NCBI GenBank assembly: GCA_963995505.1
Contig: OZ023188.1
Coordinates: 16,505,912 to 16,569,911 of the forward strand
DNA: 64,000 bases
Direction of reading: 5' to 3'
Source of the DNA: Hypericum androsaemum
Lineage: Eukaryota; Streptophyta; Magnoliopsida; Malpighiales; Hypericaceae
Shown here: positions 35,918 to 46,126 of the stretch, one piece after another
Layout: every line of letters starts with the position of its first letter
Position numbering within the stretch: the stretch's first letter is position 1
The notes under the pieces: generated by a model
Told to the model about the DNA's origin: nothing
What the model saw: only the letters and a program-made list of their open reading frames with translations
Database searches by the model: none
Program-made: the position numbers and the translations under genes

Positions 35918-35965
35918 TGAGAGAGCTTTTTTTGCTTCAAAATTGGATATAAAAGGTGCACTATT

Positions 35966-36609
35966 AGCGGTAGCTGTCAAGGCTCTTTTGGAAGCTACAA
36001 CATGGGGGCCAAAAGGCAGAAGTGAGCATCCATGACATGATTATAATGTTCAGCAGTCCGGACCAGGGACGGATTTGGTGGAGACTAGGCTAGTTCTTAC
36101 CAATGGAGACTAAATGGATATTTGTTTGCACGTGTAGTGATATTTGATATTAGTTTGTATGTGTATGATATTGGTTTGCTGTGCTATTAGTTTAGATGTG
36201 TAGCGATATTAGTTTGCCTCATAAGTGATATTAGTTTGCATGTATATTTTCCACCTGCGAAAAAATTTTATATAATTTTCACTCAATCCAGTCTCGTCCA
36301 GAGCACCCTTTTTGCTTGTTTAGTGTATCTCTCGCATTTTAGGTCATTTCACCTTTGATGGAATCTTCCTGGATGTTTGGAATTTTATTTTCCTTTCACT
36401 GACAACTTTGGGAATTGAATGTGAGGTTGGGGATTCACATGTGAGCTGTAGATTCTGTTTTTTTTTTAGGGTAGCTGTAGATTCTGTTTTATGTCCTCTG
36501 GAATTGCTAAGTGCTCCGCAAACCCAGAGATTTTTGTAATTTGTAGTATGCGTGTAAACAGGAGTTGAAGGTCATTCAGCCGGGAATTTTACCGTTTTCA
36601 GTAAAAGTA
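35966..36609. other. Intergenic DNA right of LINE
   Basis: Contains the minisatellite at 36121-36247 listed separately and a local duplication of GTAGCTGTAGATTCTGTTTT near 36435-36490. No gene. Confidence 0.45.
36121..36247. repeat. Degenerate ~21-26 bp minisatellite
   Basis: Five or so units of the form GATATTAGTTTGCATGTGTA. The core is the reverse complement of that of the array at 22735-23062 (AAACCAATATC), so the two may derive from the same repeat family in opposite orientation. Confidence 0.6.
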
Positions 36610-36830
36610 CTACCAAAATTTCCGCAACGAGTAATAAACTAACAAAATTCAAAATTTTTAATAAAATAAAAAAATGGAGGCGACCTGTTATTTTTATTTT
36701 TTTTAATTACTTTTTTTCCTTCTAAAAAGGTAATTAAAAAATAAAAATAGCAGGTTGCCTCCATTTTTTTTAACGATTTTATCAAAAATATTGAAGGGTG
36801 ATAAGTTGGTGTTCAATTGTCTTAATATAA
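36610..36830. mobile_element. Long hairpin, probable foldback MITE
   Basis: GGAGGCGACCTGTTATTTTT (from about 36676) and its near-perfect reverse complement AAAAATAGCAGGTTGCCTCC (to about 36762) form a stem with an AT-rich extension on both sides of a short loop near 36713-36728. Weaker outer pairing extends to about 36610 and 36830. No target duplication was identified. Confidence 0.55.
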
Positions 36831-38790
36831 TTTTTTTATTTTGCATAACCTTCTAAATTAATCGAGTTTCCAAAAGTTTTTTAAGTCGCTCAACCTTACA
36901 ATAAAAATTAGTCCAAGTAATTAAAATTTTCATTTTTTAGAAAATTTTGAATTCAAATTATTTGAAAAAAAAAGTCACTCCTTAAATATGGATGAAAAAT
37001 AATCTATCCCTAATATTACATGACAAAATGTATCACTCAACTTGTAAAGTCGTTGACAGTAATCAAAGTTTTCGTACCACCCAAAGAACAAACCATTAAA
37101 GTATTATTGGAAAAGCTTCCCCAACTAGAGGAGAAGCCCTTTCCACCTTTTTCTTCTTTTGCTTAATCTTGCCATTAACAGTATTATGCAACTGCGAGGG
37201 AATCTCTGAAAACTTTGGCAGCTAATTAACATTAATTTAGAGGGGAAAGAAGAGAGAGAGAGAATGTCCATCTAGTTTTGGTTTATACCATATATTATTC
37301 AGATATTTATTAGTCTAATTTATTTATTTTTTAGTTGAATGAGATCAATGTGACAAATTTTTTCTAACAAATATTTAAAATTATTATATTTTTTAAGACT
37401 CGAACTTGAAACTTAGTTGACTAGATAAACTTTTCATGAGTTGAGCCCAACTAGTTGTAAAGCAGGTTGGTTAACTGTTGATGACCGTCCAAATTACGAA
37501 CAGTGACAAACATGTTAAAGCGACCTAATAATTAGAAGGTTATAGTGGGCTGGCAGGCAGGCTCATGGCGGTAGTGGGGTTGCTCTATGTACGATTTTTT
37601 TTATCTTTGATTAAAATCAGTGGGAATAAATTGTTAGTTGGGTAAAATATTTGTATTTGTTGAATAAAGTCAAAAAATAAATCGAATAAGTTGATTTGAA
37701 ACATCAAGAAACCGTGGGTCTCGACCTTTTGGATGTCTGGTTTTACGGGTTTGCATGGGATTTGTGGGTTTCGAAGACGATATATTTTAGTTTTTGGTCC
37801 GGTTACAATTATGAGTACTTTGGTACTTTTTTAGAGGTGATTTAAATTTGAGTTAAAATTTAATCAATGTAATTTGAGAAACATGAGTGACAAAATAATA
37901 CTAGGCATTAACATTATTTTTAAACCAATGGCTATTTTTAATTTGTTTATCGGAGAAAGAACTGCGAATGGTGGTTGTGTGATATTGTTGAAAAATAGCC
38001 GCCTACTTTTGACATGATTAATTTCCGTAGATATTACAACATGCTGCGCATTAAAAATTTCGTAAACCCAAATAAATAAATGATGAAACCGTGCATCGTG
38101 CCCCTTGGGGTCTAAAAAATGCACGAGAAGACAGTCAAGGACTAAATAATATAATATATCAAACTATACTATTTAGGTGTACAATATAACATCTAATGTA
38201 ACGACGAGAGGATCCCAGGCCATTACGTACTTTATACATTAAAAAAATCAAAAAGACGGGCAAAAGTGATCATCGTGGCTATAAATATTATATTATATAC
38301 TAACTGCATGGGCCAAGGAGAGAGACAGAGAGAACACGGAGAATTTAGCCTTTTTTATCTCTTGAATGGTTAAGCTTTTCCTTTTTGATTCACGAGACGA
38401 GAGGTAGGGGATGAACACTTATTATAAACCATCCAATAGTCGATCACTTTCTTCTCATTCCCTTCTGTTTAAATACTCCTAAAGGGAATCTTCCCCACTA
38501 ACTGGGACTTGATCTCACATGGACTTGTCGTTTTTGAAACCTTTTAAACTATCATATATTCGGATATATATTGCACAGACTAATTCAGGTTCGAAAAGTG
38601 TATGATTTTAAATGATGAAAAAATTCTTCTAAAAAATATTTTACACTCATATTTTTCAATAACTCAAACTTAATATATTTTGATTAGACTAAAATAATTT
38701 CGTTAAGTGCATTGCCATTTTTTAAACCTTAGAATATTCAAATTAATTTTATATGGACTAGCAGTGTTAAGGGCCATTTGGAAGCACCGG
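36831..38790. other. AT-rich intergenic DNA upstream of third CEP gene
   Basis: No gene recognised. A short GA run lies near 37251-37262. The minus-strand frame 37864-38124 has no motifs. Confidence 0.5.
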
Positions 38791-38798
38791 TATAAATA
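38791..38798 (+). promoter_or_regulatory. TATA box of third CEP gene
   Basis: TATAAATA lies 150 bp upstream of the ATG, in the same sequence and similar position as in the second CEP gene. Confidence 0.6.
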
Positions 38799-38947
38799 CC
38801 CACATAGCACTATTGAAGGTTTTAGGTCCACTTCTTAAACCCTTGATTACCTATAGCTGTAGAAGATAGTAGGCATTTTTTCCCTGCATATAAACTATAA
38901 AAAAAATTTATTTTCTTCAACCCTTCAAAAGAAAAACTATTGTAATT

Positions 38948-39295
38948 ATGGCAACCACAAAAGGAGCGAGTGCTTGCTGCATTCTTATTATTTTGATTTT
39001 ATTAGCTCGTGAAGTAGTGGAATTGGAAGCCAGGCATTTGAAGCCTCACCATCCTAATTGCAAGAAATGTGCACTTCACAGTGAGAGCAACTCGAAGGTG
39101 CCAAAGTTGGAGAAAGGTGGTCAAAATGATAAGGGTTTTGGTGGAAATCAAGATCGGTCAAGCAAGTTTGAATATGTTGATGATTTTCATCCTACGGCTC
39201 CAGGGCACAGTCCGGGTATCGGTCACTCCATCACGGTCACTCCATCAATAACTAAAGTTCTCGGAAAAATTCTTACGCGTTTGAATTTAAATTAG
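38948..39295 (+). CDS. CEP: CEP precursor with duplicated-frameshifted C-terminal tail, 115 aa
   Basis: This is a secreted CEP hormone precursor. Residues 5-27 form the signal peptide (hydrophobic core CCILIILILLA). ARHLKPH follows, matching the RHLK region of CEP precursors. A charged pro-region leads to the CEP domain DFHPTAPGHSPGIGH at residues 79-93. The third residue is histidine where the two paralogues have arginine. Unlike them, a 22-residue tail follows (from SITVTPSI). Its origin is visible: CGGTCACTCCATCA is exactly repeated at 39220-39233 and 39234-39247. With only one copy the frame would read GHSINN then stop, very like the first gene's GHSIQN stop. The hormone domain itself is intact. 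Whether the tail is trimmed is unknown. Confidence 0.93.
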   Translation: MATTKGASACCILIILILLAREVVELEARHLKPHHPNCKKCALHSESNSKVPKLEKGGQNDKGFGGNQDRSSKFEYVDDFHPTAPGHSPGIGHSITVTPSITKVLGKILTRLNLN

Positions 39296-39435
39296 TTGTA
39301 CACGATTTTTCTTCATATGGTTGGACATGATCAGGTTTTATCTGTCCTGATGAACTTGGAGTTTGTAGGGGTGGAGATAAATTAATCAGGCATGTCCTTA
39401 GTTGGACATGATCAGATTTCCTATTGGCAGTATTT
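39296..39435 (+). other. Third CEP gene 3' flank
   Basis: Between the CEP stop and the start of the duplicated block. Contains a diverged direct repeat of GGTTGGACATGATCAG (near 39319 and 39402). Probably 3' UTR. Confidence 0.4.
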
Positions 39436-40000
39436 ACCCATGTAATCTCTCTGGATGTATATATAAGAAATTAAATGTCATTTTGTACATTTTCCTATTG
39501 GCAATATTTACTTTGTACCGCATTTTTTATGCGAACCTAATATGCTTCGATTTCGGCTCTTTTTTCTTTGGGTGAGTTCTATAACGGTAGGAGAAATTAT
39601 ATTTTGACCATTGATTTTTTAATAAAATTTAAATTAAAAGAAAAAATAAAATCTGTCAGGAAAATAAATTCTTGGATCATAAAATTGTGATTATAAAATT
39701 TAATAATTGAATATATTGAGTGTAAATATTATATACATTAAAGATTCAGTTGGCGTGTGCTATGCACGAGGCCAGATTGGTCCCTTTTTTGAGCTTTTCA
39801 TTTTATTAATCACGCGCTATGTTACTGTCCTTTTCTGTGGAAAGCTGAAAAGATTGTTTTTACAACATTAATTACACTCTCACGAACTAAATCTTAAATT
39901 TTGTCAATTCATTTCAAACATTGTATTTTCAAGTCAAATAAACTGTAGTTGAAGTTTACACGATTTGTATTATATATTAACGCGAATATGTCTCGCATTT
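39436..40000 (+). repeat. Segmental duplication of the CEP downstream flank (right copy)
   Basis: Matches 1546-2152 by eye throughout. It starts at ACCCATG, the presumed pre-insertion target of the LTR element at 1545, and fades out near TCTCGCATTTAATG. It lies 140 bp past the CEP stop, so the duplication very likely once included the CEP gene. Confidence 0.8.
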
Positions 40001-41554
40001 AATGAATAAAGCGAAAGGTAGTGAATAGATCTTATTCTGATGTCGTATTTATCTTAATACCTCTGACATAATGTGTATATTAAGTCTAATAATTCATTAT
40101 AAATATGCTAATTATACTCTAGTGATTCATTGTATTTCATTTCAAGCCTTGTATTAACCATCGGGATAAGTAAGTAAAGTGCAGTTACTTAAAAGAAAGT
40201 CAGTACGAGTTTTTCTTTGAAGTAGAGAGCCAGTTAAATGCATAAAATTTTATCATTTATAAAAGGGCCCAAAGCCACCACTTTACATGAACAATGTTTA
40301 CATTCCTAAAGCGTATAAAAGCATACTCATTCCAACTGGAATTATGCCGTCCCGCTCGCTGTGTACCATTGAAATTAATTTACATCTTCATTTATATTGT
40401 AGATACTCGCCTCAAATAACTATTTTAAATTTAAGCTAACTCGAACATCTCACAAAGTTATATTGGAGATTAGAGAGAGTAGGATTACTTCAAGGATTAA
40501 TTCACTGCCAAAATGTCGTGCGTGGACTAGTTGTCTTATTACTGTCCTGGCAATTTGTATAGATCCTTATGTTACACAATGTAATTATATTGAAAATATA
40601 TAAAATTTTACTTATAAAAAAGATCACCATAACACTAAAAATTAAGACCTCTAATTAATCTAGATCAGTACATTTTCATTGATATTGCACGGTAAAAATC
40701 GACTTTAGATAGAAAATCTCACCGAACCTAATCATTACCCAGGATAAAGAACTATAGATCCTCGTCGTGGACATGTCCTTTAAATGAGCCATTGTAATTT
40801 TTGATTAGATCCAATAATTGCTCAGTATTAATGTATTATTAAATAATCCTACCGGCATCGGCTAATTAATCCTGGCCCATTGCTTCTTAATTATGATTAT
40901 CATTTCTAACAACGGTTTCCATTTATCTTCTCCCAGATATATCTATAAGCTACTGGGCTTCGGCCCAGTTATTAGATGGGCCAATAACTTTTTCCAAGCT
41001 AATACAGACATTTCTAATGGGCCCGAATCATAAAGAGGACTTAATTGGGCTTTTTATCTAAAGCTGAAAGCAAATGAAAGGCCCGAGCCCAGATAGTTTT
41101 TTTTCCCCGATCCGAGTCCTAGAAATATAGCATGCCACAATTTGATAATGGAGGGTTTTGTTTTTTTTGTTGAATCTAATTTGAACTTCGATTTTTCGAT
41201 GAGAGCCTTTTTTTATTATTTATTGAATGTTTAATTCTCCGACATATCCCAAGATTTACATGCATGATATATATTGTCTCTCATATCATAAAATAAGAGA
41301 GACAGATTCACTACTGACAACATAAAATTGTTTACACCGTTTAGACAAAAACGGAAAAAAAGTGGAGCGGGATATATATCATGAACCTATTTGAATTTAA
41401 CTCGTTAGTTTTGTGTGAAAATTTTCAACTTGTTAACATGGATTTCGTTTGTCATTGGTTGCGTGATTCATCCGGTTAAAACCACCTGCCCATTTATTTA
41501 TACTTGCCCCTGGATGCACGTATCATTTTCTGAAGTAATAAATTTATATTAAAT
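40001..41554. other. AT-rich intergenic DNA
   Basis: No gene or element recognised. A cluster of GGCCCA/TGGGCC motifs (about 40955-41090) is seen; TGGGCC/GGCCCA elements occur in plant promoters, but no gene start is evident here. Confidence 0.45.
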
Positions 41555-41619
41555 ATGGCCACTCACACAATAGTACTTGCGACATCCCAACGCTGCTCTC
41601 AAGAAGACGACGACCTTGT
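41555..41619 (+). pseudogene. Short ORF interrupted by the copia element
   Basis: An ATG at 41555 opens a frame (MATHTIVLATSQRCSQEDDD...) that the copia insertion cuts at 41619. The target duplication CTTGT (41615-41619 and 46569-46573) shows where it resumes: past the element the frame runs only about nine more codons to a stop. Either this was a tiny ORF, or a first exon or uORF. I recognise no family. Confidence 0.25.
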
Positions 41620-42123
41620 TGTTGGGTATGGAGACTTCGGAGTTACTGTTCATGCGCTGATTTGGTACTGTTCATGCGTTGACTCGGCACTGTTCATGCG
41701 TAGCCAGAAATGTAAATTTTTGGTGGACGATTTTACCCCTGCCGACACCAAATAGTCCCTAGGTTGTGGGCACTATAAATACCCACTTCTCCGTCACTGT
41801 ATCTTCTCTCTCTTCCTTGCAGAGACAGAGAGACGTTTCTAGAGAGAGAGAGAGAGAGTAGAGGAGAGAGAAACTACCATTGTTGAGCCTGCGCAGCTCC
41901 AAAGTGTACATCGAGTGTATTAGTGACATTTCTCCTGGCTTAGTACGCCCCCGGACGTAGATCGTTCAAGATCGAACCGGGTTACCAAATTTGTTGTTCT
42001 TGTTTGGGTATGGGTCTTCTTTATTCGTAGTTGTGGTCGATCTCTTCGTTGTGTTCGTAGATCTTGCTCCGGTGTTGTTCGTTGCGTTGTTTGGGTCCAC
42101 GAAAAGTGGGTTCTTTCCCAACA
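41620..42123 (+). repeat. 5' LTR of copia element (504 bp)
   Basis: Starts TGTTGGG, ends CCCAACA. The U3 region has three imperfect copies of ACTGTTCATGCGTTGACTCGG (41648-41700). A TATA box (CTATAAATA, about 41773) and a GA microsatellite (41842-41857) follow. It is longer than the 3' LTR mainly because a block of about 58 bp (about 41690-41750) is missing from the latter. Confidence 0.93.
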
Positions 42124-42125
42124 AC

Positions 42126-42138
42126 TGGTATCAGAGCA
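42126..42138 (+). promoter_or_regulatory. Primer-binding site (initiator tRNA-Met)
   Basis: TGGTATCAGAGCA lies three bases after the 5' LTR end and is the classic complement of the plant initiator tRNA-Met 3' end, which primes minus-strand DNA synthesis. Confidence 0.93.
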
Positions 42139-42152
42139 CCCGGGTTTAGGGC

Positions 42153-45100
42153 ATGGTAGGAGCAAGCACGATGGGTGATAGTAAATCTCCCGTGGAGAAG
42201 TTCGATGGAGTGGACTATGGGTATTGGAAGATGCAAATCGAGGACTACTTGTACTGTAGAGATTTGCACCCCGCACTTGAAGAGAAGAAGCCTGATAGCA
42301 TTGATGAGAAGGAATGGGCGTTGCTGGATAGGAAAGCGATAAGTGTGATTCGCTTGTCCTTGACCAAAAATGTGGCTTTGCATACGGTGAAGGCAAAGTC
42401 AACCAAGAAGTTATTGACGATATTGTCCGAGATGTACGAGAAGCCCTCGGCGGCCAACAAGGTTCACTTGATGAGGAAGCTCTTCAACCTTAAGATGGCG
42501 GAGAATACCTCGGTGTCGGTACACCTCCACGAGTTCAATGCGACCATCGCTTCTTTGAGCTCGGTGAAGATTGACTTCGATGATGAGGTATAAGCTCTAA
42601 TTTTGCTAAGTTCCTTACCCGATAGTTGGAGTAGCACGGTCACGGCGGTGAGTGCCTCGGCGGGGAAGGTGGTACTCAAGTTGGATGAGGTGAGGGACTT
42701 GATTATGAGTGAGGAGATTCGTAGGAAAGAGTCTGGAGTAGCCTCGGGTTCGGCTTTGAATGCTAGCAATAGAGGGAGGTCCAAATCTAAGTGAAAGGGG
42801 AAGAAGGACCGGAGCAGGTCCAAGTCCAAATCAAAGGATGGTTCGAAGAGGGACATGAGTTCTATTAAATGTTAGAATTATGAGAAGTTTGGCCACTTTA
42901 GAACCCAATGCAAGGCACCGAAGAAGGAGGACAAGTCGGCAAATGCAATAACAGAGGACCACGGGGATGCATTGATCTTGAGTGTTAGTAGCCCATTGGA
43001 GGCTTGGGTATTGGATTCAGGAGCATCATTTCACTCTTGTAGCTACAAGGGGATAATGGAATTATATACCCCAGGAGAATTTGGTAAGGTTTATCTAGCT
43101 GATAATGAGCCATTGCAAATTGTGGGTAAAGGAGATGTGAGAATCAATACTCCCAATGGATCATTGTTATTGTTGAAGGGAGTAAGACACATCCCTGGGT
43201 TAAGAAGGAATTTGCTCTCCGTGGGACAACTAGATAAAGAGGGGTATGATGTGACCTTTGGTTGTCGGATATGGAAGATCACCAAGGGAGCTAGAGTGGT
43301 GGCTCGTGGTGAGAAGGAAGGTACGTTGTACATGACAAGGAACACTCATGAAAGCATTGATCTTGTAGGAGCAACCAATGATGCAGATCTGTGACATAGT
43401 AGGCTTGGCCACATGAGTGAGAAGGGGATGCAGGTGCTTTGTTCAAAGGGGAAGCTACCGGGTCTAAAGACCGTGGACGTGGATCTTTGTGAAGACTGTG
43501 TATTTGGGAAGCAGAAGAGGACGAGCTTCTCAAGAAGTGGTAGAACTCCTAAGGCGGAGAAGCTTGAATTGGTCCACGGTGATCTGTGGGGACCAGCACC
43601 GGTGGCATCCGTGGGTGGTTCCTTGTATTACATGACTTTCATAGATGACTCTACAAGGAAGGTGTAGGTCTACTTCCTAAAGCATAAGTCTGATGCCTTC
43701 AATGCCTTCAAGAAGTGGAAGGCTCTTGTGGAGAACGAGACGAATCTCAAGGTGAAGTGTTTGAGGTCCGATAATGGTGGTGAGTACGAGCTTCAAGAGT
43801 TCAAAGACTTTTGTGCGGAGTATGGGATTCGCATGGAAAAGATGGTAGCTGGGACCCCCCCAGCAAAATGGCATAGCTGAAAGGATGAACCGAACACTAA
43901 ATGAGAGAGCAAGGGCCATGAGGTTGAAGAGTGGCCTCCCGAAGATGTTTTGTGCTGATGCCATAAACACTGCAGTATTATTGATCAACAGAGGGCCATC
44001 AACTCTTTTGGGGAATGAGATACCGGAGGAGGTGTGGAGTGGCAAAGAGGTTAATCTGACTTTCTTACGAGTGTTTGGTTGTGTTTCCTATGTGCTTGTG
44101 GATGCAGGTGATAGGAGTAAGCTTGATGCAAAGTCCAAGAAGTGCACATTCATTGGATATGGAGGAGATGAGTTCGGGTTCCGTTTTTGGGATGAGAAGA
44201 ACCGAAAGGTTGTGAGGAGCCGGGATGTCATATTCAATGAGAAGGTGATGTACAAGGACAAAGGGGATTTAGCTGATGAAGTGGGTCCTAGCAGTGAGGT
44301 GGTCGAGTTAGACATCTCAAACTCGGGTGGGAGCAGAATACTTGATGGCCAAGAGGCCGAAGTGGAGATGGAGCCAAGATCACCACTAACAGTGGTTCCA
44401 TTGAGGAGGTCCAATAGACAACGTGGATCTCCGGATAGATATTCGCCAGCAAACTACTATCTCTTATTGACCGATGGAGGAGAACCTGAGGATTTTGAAA
44501 AGGCTCAAAAGAGTAAGCAAGTGATTAAGTGGAAGCTTGCCATGGATAATGAGATGGAATCTTTGAGGAGCAATAGAACTTGGGAGTTAGTTGAACTTCC
44601 CAAGGGTAAGAAAGCATTGCATAACAAATGGGTCTATAGAGTGAAGAAATAGGCGGATGGCACTGAGCGTTACAAAGCAAGATTGGTTGTGAAAGGATTC
44701 CAGCAGAAGTATGGTATTGACTTTACTGATGTCTTTACTCCTGTAGTAAAGATGACCACCATTCGAATGGTGCTGAGTATGGTGGCTGCTGAAGATTTAT
44801 TGCTAGAGCAAATGGATGTGAAGACGGCATTTCTTCATGGTGATTTAGAGGAAGAGATCTACATGGAGCAACCAGAGGGGTTCTTGCAAAGTAACAGTAA
44901 GCTTGTGTGCAGATTGAGGAAGAGTTTGTACGGGTTGAAGCAAGCTCCAAGACAATGGTACAAGAAGTTTGATGGATTTATTCGCGAGATTGAATTTTCT
45001 CGTTGTGGAGCGGATCATTGTTGTTATATGAAGAAGCTGGATAATGGCTATATCATCCTCCTGCTTTATGTTGACGACATGTTTATAGCAGGCACCAGTG

Positions 45101-46034
45101 CAAGTGAGGTGAGTAAGGTGAAGAAGCAATTATCCGAAAGGTTTGCCATGAAAGACTTGGGTGAGGCTAAGCAAATCCTTGGGATGAGGATTGAGAGAGA
45201 TAGAGCTGCAGGGAAGCTATTTCTGTCACAAGCCGAGTACATTGAGAGGGTGCTGGAGAGCTTCAGTATGCAATATGCCAACCCCAAGTTGACTCCTTTA
45301 GCTGGACACTTCAAATTGTCCAAGAAGGACTCGCCTAAGACTAAGGCGGAGGAGGATAAAATGGAGAAAACTCCCTATGCATCGGCGGTGGGCAGCTTGA
45401 TGTATGCCATGATTTGTACGAGGTTGGACATAGCACATGCGATGGGAGTAGTAAGCAAGTTCATGAGCAATCCGGGTAAGCAACATTGGGTCGCAGTGAA
45501 ATGGATCCTCGGCTACTTGAGAGGTACCACTAAGAAGTGTCTTTGTTTTGAAGGCAAAGAGGTGAAGCTCCTCGGATATTGTGATACGGACTTGGGGTCC
45601 AATGACCATGATGAGAAGAGGAGTACAAGTGGTTATGTCTTTAAGCTGGGAGGGACAGCGATATCTTGGGCCTCGAGATTGCAAAAGGTGGTAGCTTTGT
45701 CAATAGCAGAAAGTGAATACGTGGCTGTGACGGAAGCAAGTAAAGAGATGGTATGGTTGTAAAGTTTCTTGGGAGAGTTGGGAAAAGAGCAAAGTGAGAG
45801 TGTGCTCCACAGTGATAGCCAAAGTACGATACACTTGGCAAATAATCCCGCCTTCCACTCAAGGACAAAGCACACATTGAGTTCAAGTATCACTACATAC
45901 GTGATCTCTTGGAAAAGAAGATCTTAAGGCTTGAAAAGATTGACGGGAAAGTGAATCTCGCGGATATGTTGACCAAGGTGGTTACCGTAGAGAAGCTGAA
46001 GCTTAACATGGCTTCAGCGGGTCTAGTAAACTAG
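42153..46034 (+). pseudogene. copia gag-pol pseudogene
   Basis: Gag starts at 42153 (or at the next ATG, 42171); FDGVDYGYWKMQIEDYL is the typical N-terminal motif. The CCHC knuckle (about 42870-42912) has lost its second cysteine (now Tyr) next to a stop. Protease DSGASFHSC (43014), integrase HHCC residues (43390-43500) and core, reverse transcriptase (QMDVKTAFLHG at 44806, LYVDDMFIAG at 45064) and RNase H (about 45580-45900) follow. Breaks: stops at 42591, 42792, 42873, 43392, 43665, 44650 and 45760; one extra C in a C7 run (43855-43861) shifts the frame; a two-base insertion near 45872 shifts it again. The natural stop is TAG 46032-46034. The RT active-site YVDD is intact. Confidence 0.93.
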
Positions 46035-46115
46035 AGAAAAGACCCGGCGTACCAAGAGGTGAAAAGGAGAAGGAGGTCATCAAGTGAATTGTGACAAGTG
46101 TTGAGGTCAGTCTCT

Positions 46116-46126
46116 AGGTGGGAGAT
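46116..46126 (+). promoter_or_regulatory. Polypurine tract of copia element
   Basis: AGGTGGGAGAT lies directly before the 3' LTR and is the usual primer for plus-strand DNA synthesis. Confidence 0.85.

Larger units (their letters stand above)
30129..35948 (-). mobile_element. Near full-length LINE on minus strand (5.8 kb, 17-bp TSD)
   Basis: Identical 17-bp direct repeats ATAAAAGGTGCACTATT flank it (30112-30128 and 35949-35965). The short poly(A) tail appears as a T run at about 30127-30137 on the + strand, and the 5' end is at 35948. It has the plant L1 layout: ORF1 with DUF4283-like and CCHC domains, then ORF2 with endonuclease, reverse transcriptase, zinc-binding region and RNase H. Both ORFs are interrupted. 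The perfect target duplication suggests a relatively recent insertion. Confidence 0.93.
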
